Assembly (NCBI RefSeq): GCF_900324485.2
Contig: NC_046647.1
Location: 13,160,464 to 13,224,463, forward strand
DNA length: 64,000 nt
Reading direction: 5' to 3'
Origin: Mastacembelus armatus
Lineage: Eukaryota > Chordata > Actinopteri > Synbranchiformes > Mastacembelidae
The position numbers were made by a program, and so were the translations under genes. The stretch's first letter is position 1. Each line of letters begins with the position of its first letter. Positions 39,701 through 51,873 of the stretch are shown in pieces. The notes under the pieces were generated by a model. The model worked only from the letters and a program-made list of their open reading frames with translations, ran no database searches and was not told where the DNA came from.

Positions 39701-42700
39701 TGTTCCTGTGAATTTTGTCCACTCAATTTCCGCTGCAGTCTGGGCCGGCAGGTTGAGTGATTGTACTGTCAACTCCTAAGTGCATGTGTGGATATAATAT
39801 TTATGTAGTCTGCTTTTATTGCTAACCAAAGGGTGAAGAGGTTATGGTGTACTGGATTGCTGACTCACCTGGAGCTGAGCCGGTAGAGAAGGTGTAAATG
39901 AGGTTGTTGACCATGTCCAGTAGCTCCTGTTGCTGATGCTGTAGGGCAGTGTTGTTAGAGGAGACTTTAAGCAGCTGCTGCTCCAACTCGCCTATGATGG
40001 CTGTTTGTCTCAGGATTAGCGTCTGGAGCTGCTCCTTTTCTTCCTGAAGACTCTTAAGCTCCACTTGCCTCTGTTCCTCAATTTCTTCCACCTTTTTTTC
40101 CAGAAAGCTGGTAAGAAGCAGGAAAGAAGTTCAGCACTGAGCTTTGTCTTTGCTTTGCACATTGGCCCACTACTGTATTGTCAATGACCCTCAAAATGTT
40201 TGCCATGTTATTTGAAGTCTTCACCTGTTTTTGTCATTCAACTTGTTAATTTCATTAGTTTGGACAATCAGTTGTTTTTCCAACTTGGTGGTTGATAAGG
40301 AGTTCTCAAGAAGCTGGCGCTCAAGTCGAGTTGTATGATGAATTACCTACAAATAAAAGAACAAGCAGGTCAGTTCAGCTTTGTCCCAGAGATAACCCAT
40401 TATGCACCTGTAGATTTTTACATGCTCATATTTGCACTGTTTTCAAGTCAATGCTTTGCCTCAAGGAGGGTTCAGGAACCTCCATTAATGCAGTTTGTTT
40501 CCCTATATACAGTGGGTACGGAAAGTATTCAGACCCCTTTAAATTTTTCACTCTTTGTGTCATTGCAGCCATTTGCCAAAATCAAAAAAGTTCATTTTAT
40601 TTCTCATTAATGTACACTCAGCACCCCATCTTGACAGAAAAAAACAGAAATGTAGAAATTTTTGCAAATTTATTAAAAAAGAAAAACTGAAATATCACAT
40701 GGTCATAAGTATTCAGACCCTTTGCAGTGACACTCATATTTAACTCACATGCTGTCCATTTCTTCTGATCCTCCTTGAGATGGTTCTGCTCCTTCATTGG
40801 AGTCCAGCTGTGTTTAATTAAACTGATTGGACTTGATTAGGAAAGGCACACACCTGTCTATATAAGACCTTACAGCTCACAGTGCATGTTAGAGCAAATG
40901 AGAATCATGAGGTCGAAGGAACTGCCCAAGGAGCTCAGAGACAGAATTGTGGCAAGGCACAGATCTGGCCAAGGTTACAAAAGAATTTCTGCAGCACTCA
41001 AGGTTCCTAAGAGCACAGTGGCCTCCATAATCCTCAAATGGAAAAAGTGTGGGACGACCAGAACTCTTCCTAGACCTGGCCGTCCAGCCAAACTGAGCAA
41101 TTGTGGGAGAAGAGCCTTGGTGAGAGAGGTAAAGAAGAACCCAAAGATCACTGTGGCTGAGCTCCAGAGATGCAGTAGGGAGATGGGAGAAAGTTCCACA
41201 AAGTCAACTATCACTGCAGGCGCTTTATGGCAGAGTGGCCCGACGGAAGCCTCTCCTCAGTGCATGAAAGCCCGCATAGAGTTTGCCAAAAAACACATGA
41301 AGGACTCCCAGACTATGAGAAATAAGATTCTCTGGTCTGATGAGACCAAGATTGAACTTTTTGGCGTTAATTCTAAGCGGTATGTGTGGAGAAAACCAGG
41401 CACTGCTCATCACCTGCCCAATACAATCCCTACAGTGAAACATGGTGGTGGGAGCATCATGTTGTGGGGGTGTTTTTCAGCTGCAGGGACAGGACGACTG
41501 GTTGCAATTGAAGGAAAGATGAATGCGGCCAAGTACAGAGATATCCTGGAAGAAAACCTCTTCCAGAGTGCTCAGGACCTCAGACTGGGCTGAAGGTTCA
41601 CCTTTCAACAGGACAATGACCCTAAGCACACAGCTAAAATAACAAAGGAGTGGCTTTGGAACAACTCTGTGACCGTTCTTGACTGGCCCAGCCAGAGCCC
41701 TGACCTAAACCCAATTGAGCATCTCTGGAGAGACCTGAAAATGGCTGTCCACCAACGTTCACCATCCAACCTGACAGAACTGGAGAGGATCTGCAAGGAA
41801 GAATGGCAGAGGATCCCCAAATCCAGGTGTGAAAAACTTGTTGCATCATTCCCAAGAAGACTCATGGCTGTACTAGCTCAAAAGGGTGCTTCTACTCAAT
41901 ACTGAGCACAGGGTCTGAATACTTATGACCATGTGATATTTCAGTTTTTCTTTTTTAATAAATTAGAAAAAATTTCTACATTTCTGTTTTTTTCTGTCAA
42001 GATGGGGTGCTGAGTGTACATTAATGAGAAATAAAATGAACTTTTTTGATTTTGGCAAATGGCTGCAATGACACAAAGAGTGAAAAATTTAAAGGGGTCT
42101 GAATACTTTCCGTACCCACTGTAACAAGGCTTGGTAATAGGATTAATTCACAATTGTAAACGTGATATATTATTCTACAGTGACAGGAATACTACAAATT
42201 AAACATGACTAAGCAATTTATATATAAAAACAAAACAATATGTGGTATGTAAAAAGATCAAACGTGCATAGCAATCCTGACAAATGACAACAAACCTAAA
42301 AATGTGGTGAGCAAGCAATTTGATGTTTGTTCTATATATTCATATTTCCCAAGTTCAACAATATTTACACATTTTAGAGTGGAAAAACAGCCATTTACAA
42401 AATCAAAAAGTAGGACAGGAAAAGCCCAAACCAATTGCGATAAAGCAGACATACCTGAACAAAGGAATACTTTCAAAATCCACATATTTTCACAGACAGT
42501 CGTATTGAACTTAACTCTAGAGCTGGGGAACTTGCCTCTAATTTCCCATTTTGGAGGAACTGAACTCAGCAAAAAGCAGGTTGTTTACATGGATCCTGGC
42601 TATGTGTCTCCAATGGAGCTGTTGATGTCTTTGAACAGACGGATGTCTGATTGTGACAAACTGATAGACCCTTTCTGTGGGAATACGAGTGTGCTAATAA

Positions 42701-45700
42701 CAGGAAATGCTGTACAGTTGGCTCACATAAGGTCATTGACGTGTAGCCACAATAATAAACTGACGCAGTCATGCCTGTTTTTCACTCTGCTTATTTTTTT
42801 TAACTCTCTGAATCTGCATTATTTAATACACTTGCTATATTTCTCTGTGGAAAAAAACAGACTACAGCCTCACCTGTGCCTCCACGTTCGTCAGTTTCCT
42901 TGTTTGCTCTGCAGTTTGACTCAGTAGGTTTGTTCCGATTTCAATCATTGTGGCTGTGTGGTTGTGTACAGCAGTCTGCTGGATTTGGACCATATCCTGC
43001 TTCATGCTGTCTTGTATGTAGTTTTCTAACTGCAACACAGAAAAAGACAATTGGCAAATGTCTTTAAAGATGTATTGATTAGTGTCATTAACCAGTGGGT
43101 TTGCTGTGCACATGCAGTCCTGCATTATGTTCCACCAGTCGTTCACAGATAGACAGCAGAGTGCTGCTCACTGCAATCAGCTTCTGTAATGTGGGACACA
43201 GAGCAGCTGTGTTTTCTTGCTTGAGTTCTTGAGAAACCTTGTTTGTAGTAGATGAGAGAGTAGTAATTGGCACTTGTTCCCTTTTCTTGTTTAGAATCAC
43301 CAACCACATCAATCTGAGTGTTCACTGTGCTGATTAGAGTAAAATTAACCACATCGAGAACCATCACTGAGGTATTGATAGTTCCCCAACTTTATGATAA
43401 CAGATATTCTATGTTATTTGATTTTTTTTTTTTTTTTTTCAAGGATTTGGAATTATTACATTAAATTGTGTAACGTGTAAGTGTCTCTGGGCAACACATA
43501 ATAGAAATTATGTTTTTGGTTGTTTGTACAAAAATGTGAAAATTTATGATATTTAATCATTTGAGTTCTGATGTGCTTGTGAAGAAGGTATTCAATGTTC
43601 ATCTTTATGAAATGTGTTCTTATCTACCTTGCAGTATTGCCAGATTTAGACTAAGACCAATCATTAAGTTATTTCCTGCATTGTGTTCCTGAGTGGCAAT
43701 CAGGTCACACGACTCGTAAACAGGATGGAAGTGTTGAAAGAGGAGTTACATCCTTCATGACAGTAAGACCTGTGTACAGCTGGAAACCAGCGTCAGTTGA
43801 ATCTATGGTATGTTTGCATAATCACTTTTATTTACTCATCAGTCAGTATTATTTTTCAACAAACAGCTGCAATTAGTGCTGTTTTTGTTTTTGTTCATTG
43901 GTGTCCGGTTTGTTTATGTTCTTGGATACAGCTAGATATGTGTGGACGTTTGCAATTTGAATTGTTGGCAGGATGCTCCATTGACAGTAAGTGATCTAAT
44001 CAGTTGTTTACACCGCCTTCCTCAGAGGCGTCAGTAAGGAATGACTGTGTTCCTCATTCACACAAGAGCGTGACAACAAATTGTTTTCCGCATTTGTCAT
44101 CAGCCGGTGCGGCGTAAATTAGAGTTTCTCAGGAATTATGTGAAGACAATCTCTGCTGACCTGAAACAAGTAAATCCCAATTTGTGGTTGTCTAATATAA
44201 ACGTAGCTATTTAGAACTTGTTTCAACACGTGCAGAAAAAACGTGGCTGTGAATTTTCTTGTTTTAGCTCTTAATTGTCTGTTTCCTCAAAACTAATTAG
44301 GCTATCCATTGTTTGTTCTCTCAAATTATTGAGGGGTCAGGTCAACATCAGGACAGGTCAGACATTTCGCTATTTTCAGAGGCAAAACCATGTGGACGAG
44401 GGCATAACTTGCATTTACAGTATATTTTACATCCAGCTGTTGATTTATTGTTTTTCATGCCTTCACATTCTTATTCATGCTCACAGGTGGCTGAACTCGG
44501 TCACAAGATGGAGCAGTTACATTTTACTTAGTGCAACTTCTGATTGTAAATTAAATCACAGTGATGTCTCCCTTTATTTAGTCACAAATGATTTAAAGCT
44601 GCACCTAAAGTAGTAACGAAAAAACATTATTACAAAGCGTGTTGGTAAAGGGTTGAGCCACCACCCATCCCATGGGCTCTCTCTGATGTTTTGCTGATGG
44701 TGGTGGAGAGTGCGTCCCAACATGTCAGTCCAAACTTTCCCACAGGTATTATGAGAGCTGGTGACTGCAGTGAATGACATACTTTTCAAACACATCCAAC
44801 CATTTACTGAGCCTGTGTGGAAGTACCTGTATTTGTAATGTTTTTCCACTACTTCATTTTTCAGCAGTAGGAGAGGTGTGGCCCTATTTTTTCATCTAAT
44901 ATTTCAGAAATTCCTCACTTTTCTACCACACTTAACAGCCTGCCAGACTGAAGGATCGAACAAAGAATTTCTTTGGCTCACTAAGATATTAATTGCCAAA
45001 GCTGATAGAGGCCAGATGTCTAATACAGAGCCATAGTAAGGTGTAAAATTTAGCATTTAGATGTGAGAATCTGTGTTATGCATGTTAAATTCTTAAAACT
45101 CAGTTTGGTCATTGAAGGCAAAGCATAAATTTAATTTTAGTACAGTTTAGTACTACTAAACTTTGGTCACAAAGTATTAGTCAACCACGAATTCTTGTTA
45201 TATAATAAATATATAACCTGCAGTATAGCAGATGTGCAGTGGAACTTTGTAAAATAGTCACCTGTGTCGTGAACAGGCTTTGATTTCTAAAGCAGCTCTC
45301 AAGTATTTTCCTGGTTGAACGTAGTTACTGAGTGTCTAGATCGTGATGAACATCAAAGGTGTGTGTGTCTGCGCTCTCCTGTGGAATGGATCAGAGCTTG
45401 TTTTATCTGACGAGACGGGAGTTGTGTGATCAAGCTGAGATGTTCTTGTCTTCTCTGGCTCAGCTTGTATAGTTTACTCTGAAGAGGCTGAAGAGTGGGA
45501 GCTAAAAAAGAAGCAGTTCACTCCTTTCACTCATAATGACTGAGCAAACTGAATGAGAAGTATGCATCCCTCATGTGGACACCTGTGTTGTGTCTTTGTC
45601 AGCTATGTAACCCGTTATGTCCTTTCGTGCTAATTAAATGTCTCTTAGATACAAAGCACAGTTTTTGTGTTCTTTCCACCAACTTAATTAGGGTTTCAAA

Positions 45701-48700
45701 GAATGTTTTTTTTTTTTTTCCTAAAAGAAAGAAATGTTTTTACAGAATTGTTTTTAGCATAACTTGGATAATAGAGCCATTTTATTTTGTGACAATGGTC
45801 AAGTTGTATTGATGTAACTGCCAATTAAAGATATAGTGATTTAGCATGAACTGAAATAATCCACACATTACATAAAACAAATTTTTTCATCCTGGATGTT
45901 AAAATTAACCTGTTCCACCAGCGGAAATATATTAATAAATTATTAATTTAATGACTATTTAAAGGAGTATCTGGCAAATAAATCATCACAATGACTCTCG
46001 AACACATAAATATTTGTTTCCTTTTTACATCAAAACAATTTCTTTAAAGTCCCTGGAACAAAGTCAGTCATTAATATCACAGTGAGTTTTATTGATGTGA
46101 TGTAACACTGACCTTAAGCAGCCACTGTGTGTTGTTCTCTATGATGATCTCCAGTTGTTCAAGCCTTTGAGTCGACTCGTTGTCCACAGGTCCATCCTCT
46201 TGAACTGGATAGTAGCCGCTCCTCTGGGTTTGGCAGTTTTCCTGCTCCGGCAACAGAAAGGTGTAGCTACATGGTCCATTCTGGATCTGATATTGTCTCT
46301 TACCAACAGCGCTATATCCTGTCTCCAGACCAAGGCAGAAGCTTAAAACTAGCAAGCTGACATTCAGCATCTTCATAGCAGAGATATTTACCTAAAAACG
46401 AAGTTAGTACAGTTATAACTCCTTGTATTTTAAGGCTTTGCTTGATCGTCTCTCAGTGATTGGATGTCTTTACCAAACAGCATCAAAGTGTAAACAGTCC
46501 TCTTAAGGTTCTGGAGATTCTTCTTATTACCTCTCAGTGGTAGGAGGAGAAAAATTCAGGAATTAGCAGTAGTGTGTCATTCCCTTAGGTCACCGGTGCC
46601 AGACTGCATGTGTTCGCCTTTCATCATGCCCCCAACCACTTGTTTGAGCTGCCCATGGCCCCTCTGATTAGCTAACTGGGAGTTTAAACCACTCCCCTCC
46701 TTGCAGTGGCCGGTCACTGTGACAAGCAGTGAAGTGGAGATTCCTTTCAGTACACACTCAATCAAAGACACACAGGATCAGACGCACAAACTACACATCT
46801 TCCACTATATCCTTTACAATACCCACGTGTTTTTTCTGCTACGCAGGATGCAGCTGGCCAGCTTCAGGACAATCTGTGATAGTAGCTGTGTCCATCCCAT
46901 TCATTGAAAAATGTTTCCCAGCCTAAGACAAACACACTACCATCTTCGAACAGCAGATTCAAAGGAAAAAAGCCTCGGTTTTCCCCACTTTGCTTTTAGA
47001 ATATATTAAACATATGTTAAATGCAAAATGTAATGAAAAGCTAAATTTTTTTAACATGCAAGCAGGCTCTATTTTCCATGTTTGTAATGTTTTAAAACAG
47101 TCAGGGATTCACAGATTATCCTCAGTGTCTGTACATAAACTATAGTCATCTTAAATTGGCATGGCCACATTTTAGTGTCAGCTACACATTATTCATATTT
47201 TGACAGGAAAGCCTTACATTTGCCCTCTGTAATTTGGTAGAAATACCAAAACAGAATTGTAGGAAGTAGGCTGATGTAATAGTTACTGTATAAGGGAAAT
47301 GCAACATGTTTAAGGCGCATTACAAAAGAAGGACTTGTCGTCATTCCAATAACACAGAGTTCTGTATTTCATTTTTTGTATTTCAGTTTGCTGTTAATGA
47401 AAGCACAGAGTCAGGATGATCAGTAGTTCAGTTAAATAGATTTCATTTGTTTATCACTGAGCCATATCCCATATATACCACACACACACACACACACCAC
47501 AGTTTTCTCATGCTGTGGGCAAACAATGTTATTTCTGATGAGCTGTCAAGCACACTGTACATGGCTGTTAGGCTTAATTTATTCCTGCCTGATATTGGTT
47601 ATTATAGTGCTGCTCGCCTGCCTGTCCAACCTCCCTGCACACACATACACTGTGTAGAACAAGAAAAATGTACACATGTACATTAGTGGCTACAGAAACA
47701 TTGATTAGGTTGTCGGGGAAAGAGGAAGGCTGATTTTCTGAGTGAAAAATAAATACATTATTGCTGGCCCAAAAAAACAGTTCCAAGAATTATTAACAGA
47801 CATCTTATTACCTCTGGCATCTCTATCACCCAGAGATTCTGTTTTTACAACATTACGATACAGACATGGACGTATGTTATGACAAATTTGTTAATGTAGC
47901 AGTGTACTAGATATGAACACTACACACTTCGCAATTCAATGATGGATGGCTGAGTATTCAACATAATATTTAATGGAGGACCCATTTCAATACCTGTCTA
48001 TTTCACTAACATTGACACAAATGCTGTATACATTCTGAAATGTATATTTTTCTGTCACTGTTATCAGAAGCAGTGAAAGATGGCTTGTGAAATATAACTA
48101 AACTTCGTTAACTATGTGTAGCTTTACTGAAGTGTTTGTATGTATAGTCAAAATTTTGTTTAGCTGTCTTTTATGTTTCCCTTTCCTTCCAGGATTTTAA
48201 AGTTTCTTTTCACTCATAATAGGCCGTACATATGGTCTTCAGTCATTCTTTTTAAAATGCACAATGTGGGTTAATGTTAACCTGACCCTGTCTCCTGAGC
48301 CCTCTGACCAATCCCTGATTATTGACGTAAAGTGAAACCTGCCTGAACACTGACAATAGACTAAAAGCCCTAAAGCTTGTTTCCTGGCATTCAGCTTAGA
48401 ATAGAGCAGATTGGTCCCCTTCAGTTTAGCAAGTGACCCCTGCTGGATACAGAGCAGACCTGTAGTGCGTGTAGAAGATTAGAGCGTCACTCACCAAACC
48501 CAAAAAGAAACAGAACCTCAAAGACATTCACATGCTTAGCGCTGACAATACTCTGTGAGCAATGCGGGCTGCTGAAAAGAAACCAGGTACATAAAATGGC
48601 ATTGTGACACAAAGCTGGCTAGCATATTGTGAAGTTGTCTAAAATAATGTGATCCCATATAAATCTGAATTTCCCCTTGGGGGATTAATAAAGTACTTCC

Positions 48701-50497
48701 TCCTCTTCTGTATTTATTTAAGCTTAAAAAGAAACATGACTAGACTTGACATTTTAAGTGAATTAAAATCTTGCTAAACAATTTGATCAAATATTCTTTT
48801 ATAGCTGAAGCTCTTGTTTAGGTGTCATTGTCATTGACATAGTGGTGGTACTTATCCTAACAAAAGTGGTGGCTTAAGTTGAAATTAAATGGTTCATTAT
48901 GTTTTTCAGCAGTGGTGCTCAGGGTCTGTTTTTCATGTCTCACAGCCAGATTGTTACAGCTTCTACTGAATCACCAACAGCCACCTTCAGGCCAGTTTCA
49001 GTATTTAATTGAGGTTTCAGACTTGTGGCTGTGCAGACTTACAAATTAGAATCTTCAAGGTTACAATGGATTCTTAATTTATTTGTGATGTACCGTATTT
49101 AAAGAACAGCCCTTTTGCAGGTTGATGTTTTGCAGGTTGATATTAATCACCTTGTTTTGAAAAGATCTGTGACTCACAAGATACATCCATGAGTTTCCAC
49201 TTTAAACTTATTTACTGAATAAGAGTGCAAGAGAGAAAGGTTTCCTGAAAATCCTAACACACAGTGAATGCTGGGATGTGTGCCAGTAACCAAACCGTGT
49301 TTCCGAACAAGCTTAAGTTGATGGGTTTAGTGAACAATAAGAAGGACATGCAGGTGTTTTACTGCTGTTATCCAGTTACAGGTTTTGTATATGCCGTACG
49401 GTGTATATACTGTCCCTGGCTCCTAGCTCTCTGAGTGGGATCTATAGATTATTTTTTTTACAGCTGACATTTTGACATGTCACAGTAGAATTGGGCAGGT
49501 CTAAATAATACAGTTAATGGTGGATGAGTTCGATTTAAGCTGCTGGTCCTGGTGTAGTGTGTGGTTAATAATATTAGTAACACCTTTGCTTTTTCCCACT
49601 AGGAAGAGTGAAAAGATCTGCTGTGGAAAGTACCGTTGTTATTCATTCATAGAGTTTGATCACATTATGTAATTCCCATCATAGCTTCATACATATTCAA
49701 CTTCACTAGGAGAAAACACGTGTATAGGTTTAGCTGAAATTGACACTAAACTGATGAAATTTTAGAGTCTGGAATCTGCTGTTGCAAAACTCTAACTTGA
49801 ATATTTCTTGTAGCTCTGACACCAGGCTGCCTCCTGATGTGAACATGATCAGGTTGTTTCTGTAAAAGAGAAGCTGATTTCTGTGAAAAAAAATGTACAT
49901 GAAACAGACAGGTCCCCTGGTTTTATTTTACATTATTTTCCCAAAATGTCAAACTATCCCTTTCACATTTCTGGAAACTGACAGTAGGCATGTAAAATTC
50001 AATTCTTCAGATGATCTTTCAAGGAAGCATCTTTGTTGGATCCACTTCTGTGTCCTGATTTAACCTCTCTGAAAACAGTTTGGTATTTAACTCTGTTACT
50101 CCTCCTAGATCTGTCGTCTCCAACGGCACCTGTCTGCCGGGGAACACCAGCAAGACCTGTTCCAAGACCAGCCAGCCATGTTTGTGTCCCAGCACTCCCA
50201 ACCGCCCACTCAGAGTCTGGTGGAGCTGATCCAGCTCTGTGGAGGAACAGTCTGCAAAACTGTGAGGCAGGCCGGTATCTGCATAGGAAAGTACAATGGC
50301 AGGAGACCAGTGGGAAGCAAGATACTGTCAGAGCAGTGGGTACTGGGTAAGATATTTTCTGCTAGTCTCTGTGTTAAATGTTAAAGCTCCTTTACCAGGT
50401 CACTAGCAATTTTTCCTCTGAATTTTGTGTGACTTTTTTTTCAGATAGTATCACACATCTGAAGCAGCTGCCATATGACAACTACAACTTGGAGTGA
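24756..50497 (+). CDS. mcph1: microcephalin
   Basis: BRCT-repeat protein of the DNA-damage response, chromosome condensation and neural progenitor division; nuclear. Fourteen coding exons: 24756-24789, 24874-24965, 25077-25195, 25320-25404, 26215-26326, 26407-26538, 26635-26715, 27163-28305, 29265-29380, 32177-32214, 32364-32526, 32628-32705, 50109-50346 and 50445-50497. Phases all join; 827 residues (human 835). N-terminal BRCT at about 11-95 ([33 protein letters not shown]); then CMQPKD and [11 protein letters not shown] as in human; the large exon 27163-28305 is a Ser/Lys-rich, poorly conserved linker with EDYFSP. BRCT2 at about 641-731 ([23 protein letters not shown]) and BRCT3 at about 750-827. 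Intron 12 is 17.4 kb and holds angpt2 on the other strand. AATAAA at 50982 probably ends the transcript. Confidence 0.96.
30800..31250 (+). mobile_element. LINE 3' end (ORF2 C-terminus and 3' UTR) in mcph1 intron 9
   Basis: Reads [20 protein letters not shown], then [17 protein letters not shown], then in a second frame [19 protein letters not shown] and [14 protein letters not shown] with a stop, followed by an AT-rich 3' UTR ending CTATATAAATAAAGTTGCAGTTGCAG. This is the standard C-terminal signature of fish L2/CR1-group non-LTR elements. It is 5'-truncated, with one frame change near 30957. Apart from this copy, intron 9 (29381-32176) shows nothing recognisable. Confidence 0.8.
34458..46376 (-). 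CDS. angpt2: angiopoietin-2, nested in mcph1 intron 12
   Basis: Secreted ligand of the endothelial TIE2 receptor, controlling vessel and lymphatic remodelling. Nine coding exons, read right to left: 46113-46376, 42874-43029, 40225-40346, 39869-40107, 39150-39277, 38525-38626, 37826-37992, 36310-36440 and 34458-34630; 493 residues (human 496), all phases consistent. Signal peptide at about 1-20 ([20 protein letters not shown]); superclustering region with [13 protein letters not shown]; coiled coil at about 80-255 ([29 protein letters not shown]); fibrinogen-like domain from about 270 ([31 protein letters not shown]) to the C-terminus, with the Ca2+-site region [12 protein letters not shown] and [12 protein letters not shown]. 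It ends [11 protein letters not shown], four residues beyond the mammalian end. Identity as angpt2 rather than angpt1 rests on nesting in mcph1. Intron 2 carries a Tc1 element. Confidence 0.95.
35490..35622 (+). mobile_element. retroposon 3' tail, copy B, in angpt2 intron 8
   Basis: ATGGACTCGTGACCTGTCC, GGGTGTACCCC, GGGATAGGCTCC and CCCCGTGACCCTGGTTAAG, ending GATGGATGGATGG: the same tail as copy A, in plus orientation and only about 130 bases long. Confidence 0.65.
40510..40720 (+). repeat. left terminal inverted repeat of the Tc1 element
   Basis: Runs from CAGTGGGTACGG to GGTCATAAGTATTCAGACCC. The phrase GTATTCAGACCCC... recurs at its inner end (AGTATTCAGACCC), so each arm holds outer and inner copies of the likely transposase-binding repeat, as in the IR/DR subgroup of Tc1 elements. 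Confidence 0.9.
40886..41905 (+). pseudogene. Tc1 transposase, broken by one in-frame stop and a small internal rearrangement
   Basis: DDE transposase of a Tc1 element. N-terminal paired-like helix-turn-helix ([33 protein letters not shown]), GRPAKL hook, then catalytic core: [13 protein letters not shown] (first Asp), [11 protein letters not shown] (second Asp) and [11 protein letters not shown] (Glu). The frame is open from 40886 to 41905 except for TGA at 41591-41593, where the family has Arg (CGA to TGA, a CpG-type change). Between about 41214 and 41266 the expected [13 protein letters not shown] stretch is out of frame and replaced by [12 protein letters not shown], with a few residues missing, showing offsetting indels. 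Not expected to make active protein. Confidence 0.93.
41911..42121 (-). repeat. right terminal inverted repeat of the Tc1 element
   Basis: Reverse complement of the left arm, starting GGGTCTGAATACTTATGACC and ending CTTTCCGTACCCACTG next to the TA duplication. Confidence 0.9.
44645..44835. repeat. degenerate DNA-transposon-like fragment in angpt2 intron 1
   Basis: Contains CACCCATCCCATGGGCTCTC, TCTGATGTTTTGCTG, CCCAACATGTCAGTCCAAAC and CATCCAACCATTTACTGAGCC, which resemble, in order, an internal region of a common teleost repeat that I recall alongside mariner-type ends. No ends or intact frame visible. Confidence 0.35.
46377..50108. other. angpt2 upstream region / distal part of mcph1 intron 12
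   Basis: No coding gene. Would hold the angpt2 promoter just right of 46376 and the remainder of mcph1 intron 12. A short (CA)n lies at about 47480-47498. GAATTTCCCCTTGGGGGATTAATAAAG at about 48670-48697 (quoted in parts: TTTCCCCTTGGGGG, TTAATAAAG) resembles a retroposon 3' end but is too short to class. Confidence 0.45.
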
Positions 50498-51200
50498 AAA
50501 CCGCTGAATATTTTTAATGCCTGTGAAGTTTGGTGGTATTAATTTTATTCTGAACAATGCCTGGTCCCATCACTCACACTCACTTTCTACCTTATAGTGT
50601 TACACTGGTGGAGGTTTATCCTCATACTGTGTGACTGTGTTCAGAGGTGTTATATAAATCCTCGCAAATTATTTCTTTTCCTAGACTTGTGCACCTGGTT
50701 TCCATGGAAACCCGCTATTCCTCAGGTGCTATGTGATAACTGTGACTTTGAGTGAAACAGGTCTGTTACTGTGAAACAAGGGAAACTGACACAACATACT
50801 GTATGTCAATATTTGCATTTTCATCAAAAAGTAACAACCACTACTGTGTGTGTTTTTCAGAAAAAGACATGGGATTGAGCCAGATCATATTTGATTTTTA
50901 ACTGTGAATGTTAAAGACAGAACCATTCCAACACTCTAATGGAGATAACATGTTTTGTGAATGTTTTGTTTTGTCAGTGTTAATAAATACTTTTACATAC
51001 TTACTGCAAGTGTCTTTGTTTCTTTCTTCTTTTTTTTCTTTCTTCTTTCTGTCAGATCAAGAGAACAAAACAAAGAACAATATCTCTGAATGTGAAGTGA
51101 TACATAAACAGAAATAAAACATTGGAAAGACTGATACCAAATTTGAAGAAAAAAGCGGTATGGTCCTTTAGTATTGGTAGTATTGGGACCTATGGAATTT
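50498..51200. other. mcph1 3' UTR and short spacer to agpat5
   Basis: AATAAA at 50982-50987 is a good poly(A) signal, giving a 3' UTR of about 0.5 kb. A T/C-rich run follows at about 51010-51050. Nothing else recognised. Confidence 0.55.
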
Positions 51201-51210
51201 ATATTGTGCT

Positions 51211-51290
51211 TTCCCCATTGGTCGGCCTGTACTACGTCAATTCACCAATCAGCTTGCTTGATGTTTCAGGGCGTCGTGACGTAGGGAGGC
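51211..51290 (+). promoter_or_regulatory. agpat5 promoter with two CCAAT boxes and a CRE-like site
   Basis: Inverted CCAAT (CCATTGG, 51215-51221), a direct ACCAATC (51244-51250) and TGACGTA (51277-51283) sit within 70 bases, about 600 bases upstream of the agpat5 ATG and close to the end of mcph1. The spacing of paired CCAAT boxes about 30 bases apart is typical of NF-Y promoters. Confidence 0.5.
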
Positions 51291-51873
51291 GTGTGTGTGA
51301 CATTTGCTGCAAGAAGCTAGTTAAAGAACAGCTAGCTGGATAAAACTGGGAGGAAGTAGAAATATTTTTTTCTTTTTGTAACTGCTGACGTTTTAGTCAG
51401 CCTTTGCTGTTGTACCCACTTTAGAGGGGACGTTTTCTATCAGATGTAGCGTTAGTAAAACTTCTTGTCTGTCTAAGCTCGTTAAATAGTAGGCTAACGT
51501 TTTCTCTGAACTTACACAGTAAGTGCACGGAGTTGTGTCTGAGCTCGTCTTGTTCTGAGATGTTGAAGCTAATTAGATGACTACAGGTAATTGAATTTTT
51601 TTCACAGGTGGATGTTAAGCCGACTTAGCTCTGCGTTTTGCACACAAGGTTAACATTAGCTTTAGCCATCTAACGCTAGCTCGTCGCTTCCGACTCACTG
51701 CAGCCTTCTCACTTTCTCATGCTGACTTGTCGGGATAGGTGTGCTGAAAGTAGGCCAGGTGTGATGTGGGACAGATAGTGTGCGCTGTCTGGAACTTAAT
51801 CACAGAGTGTAGTACCTAGTCCAAGAGTATACTTCAGGGATTTTTGTTACTTTAGTGAGAGCCAGAGGCGATC

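Larger units (their letters stand above)
40510..42121 (+). mobile_element. Tc1-type DNA transposon in angpt2 intron 2
   Basis: A full-length-looking 1,612-bp element with ends CAGTGGGTACGGAAAGTATT and its complement, flanked by TA on both sides (40508-40509 and 42122-42123). Terminal inverted repeats are about 211 bp (40510-40720 and 41911-42121) and nearly identical by eye. It carries one transposase gene in plus orientation, antisense to angpt2 and sense to mcph1. Only a few differences between the arms suggests fairly recent insertion. Confidence 0.95.

Noticed and set aside
48670-48697. Possible LINE/SINE 3' end (CCCCTTGGGG and AATAAAG)
   Set aside because: Too short for a separate element call; mentioned only within the intergenic entry.
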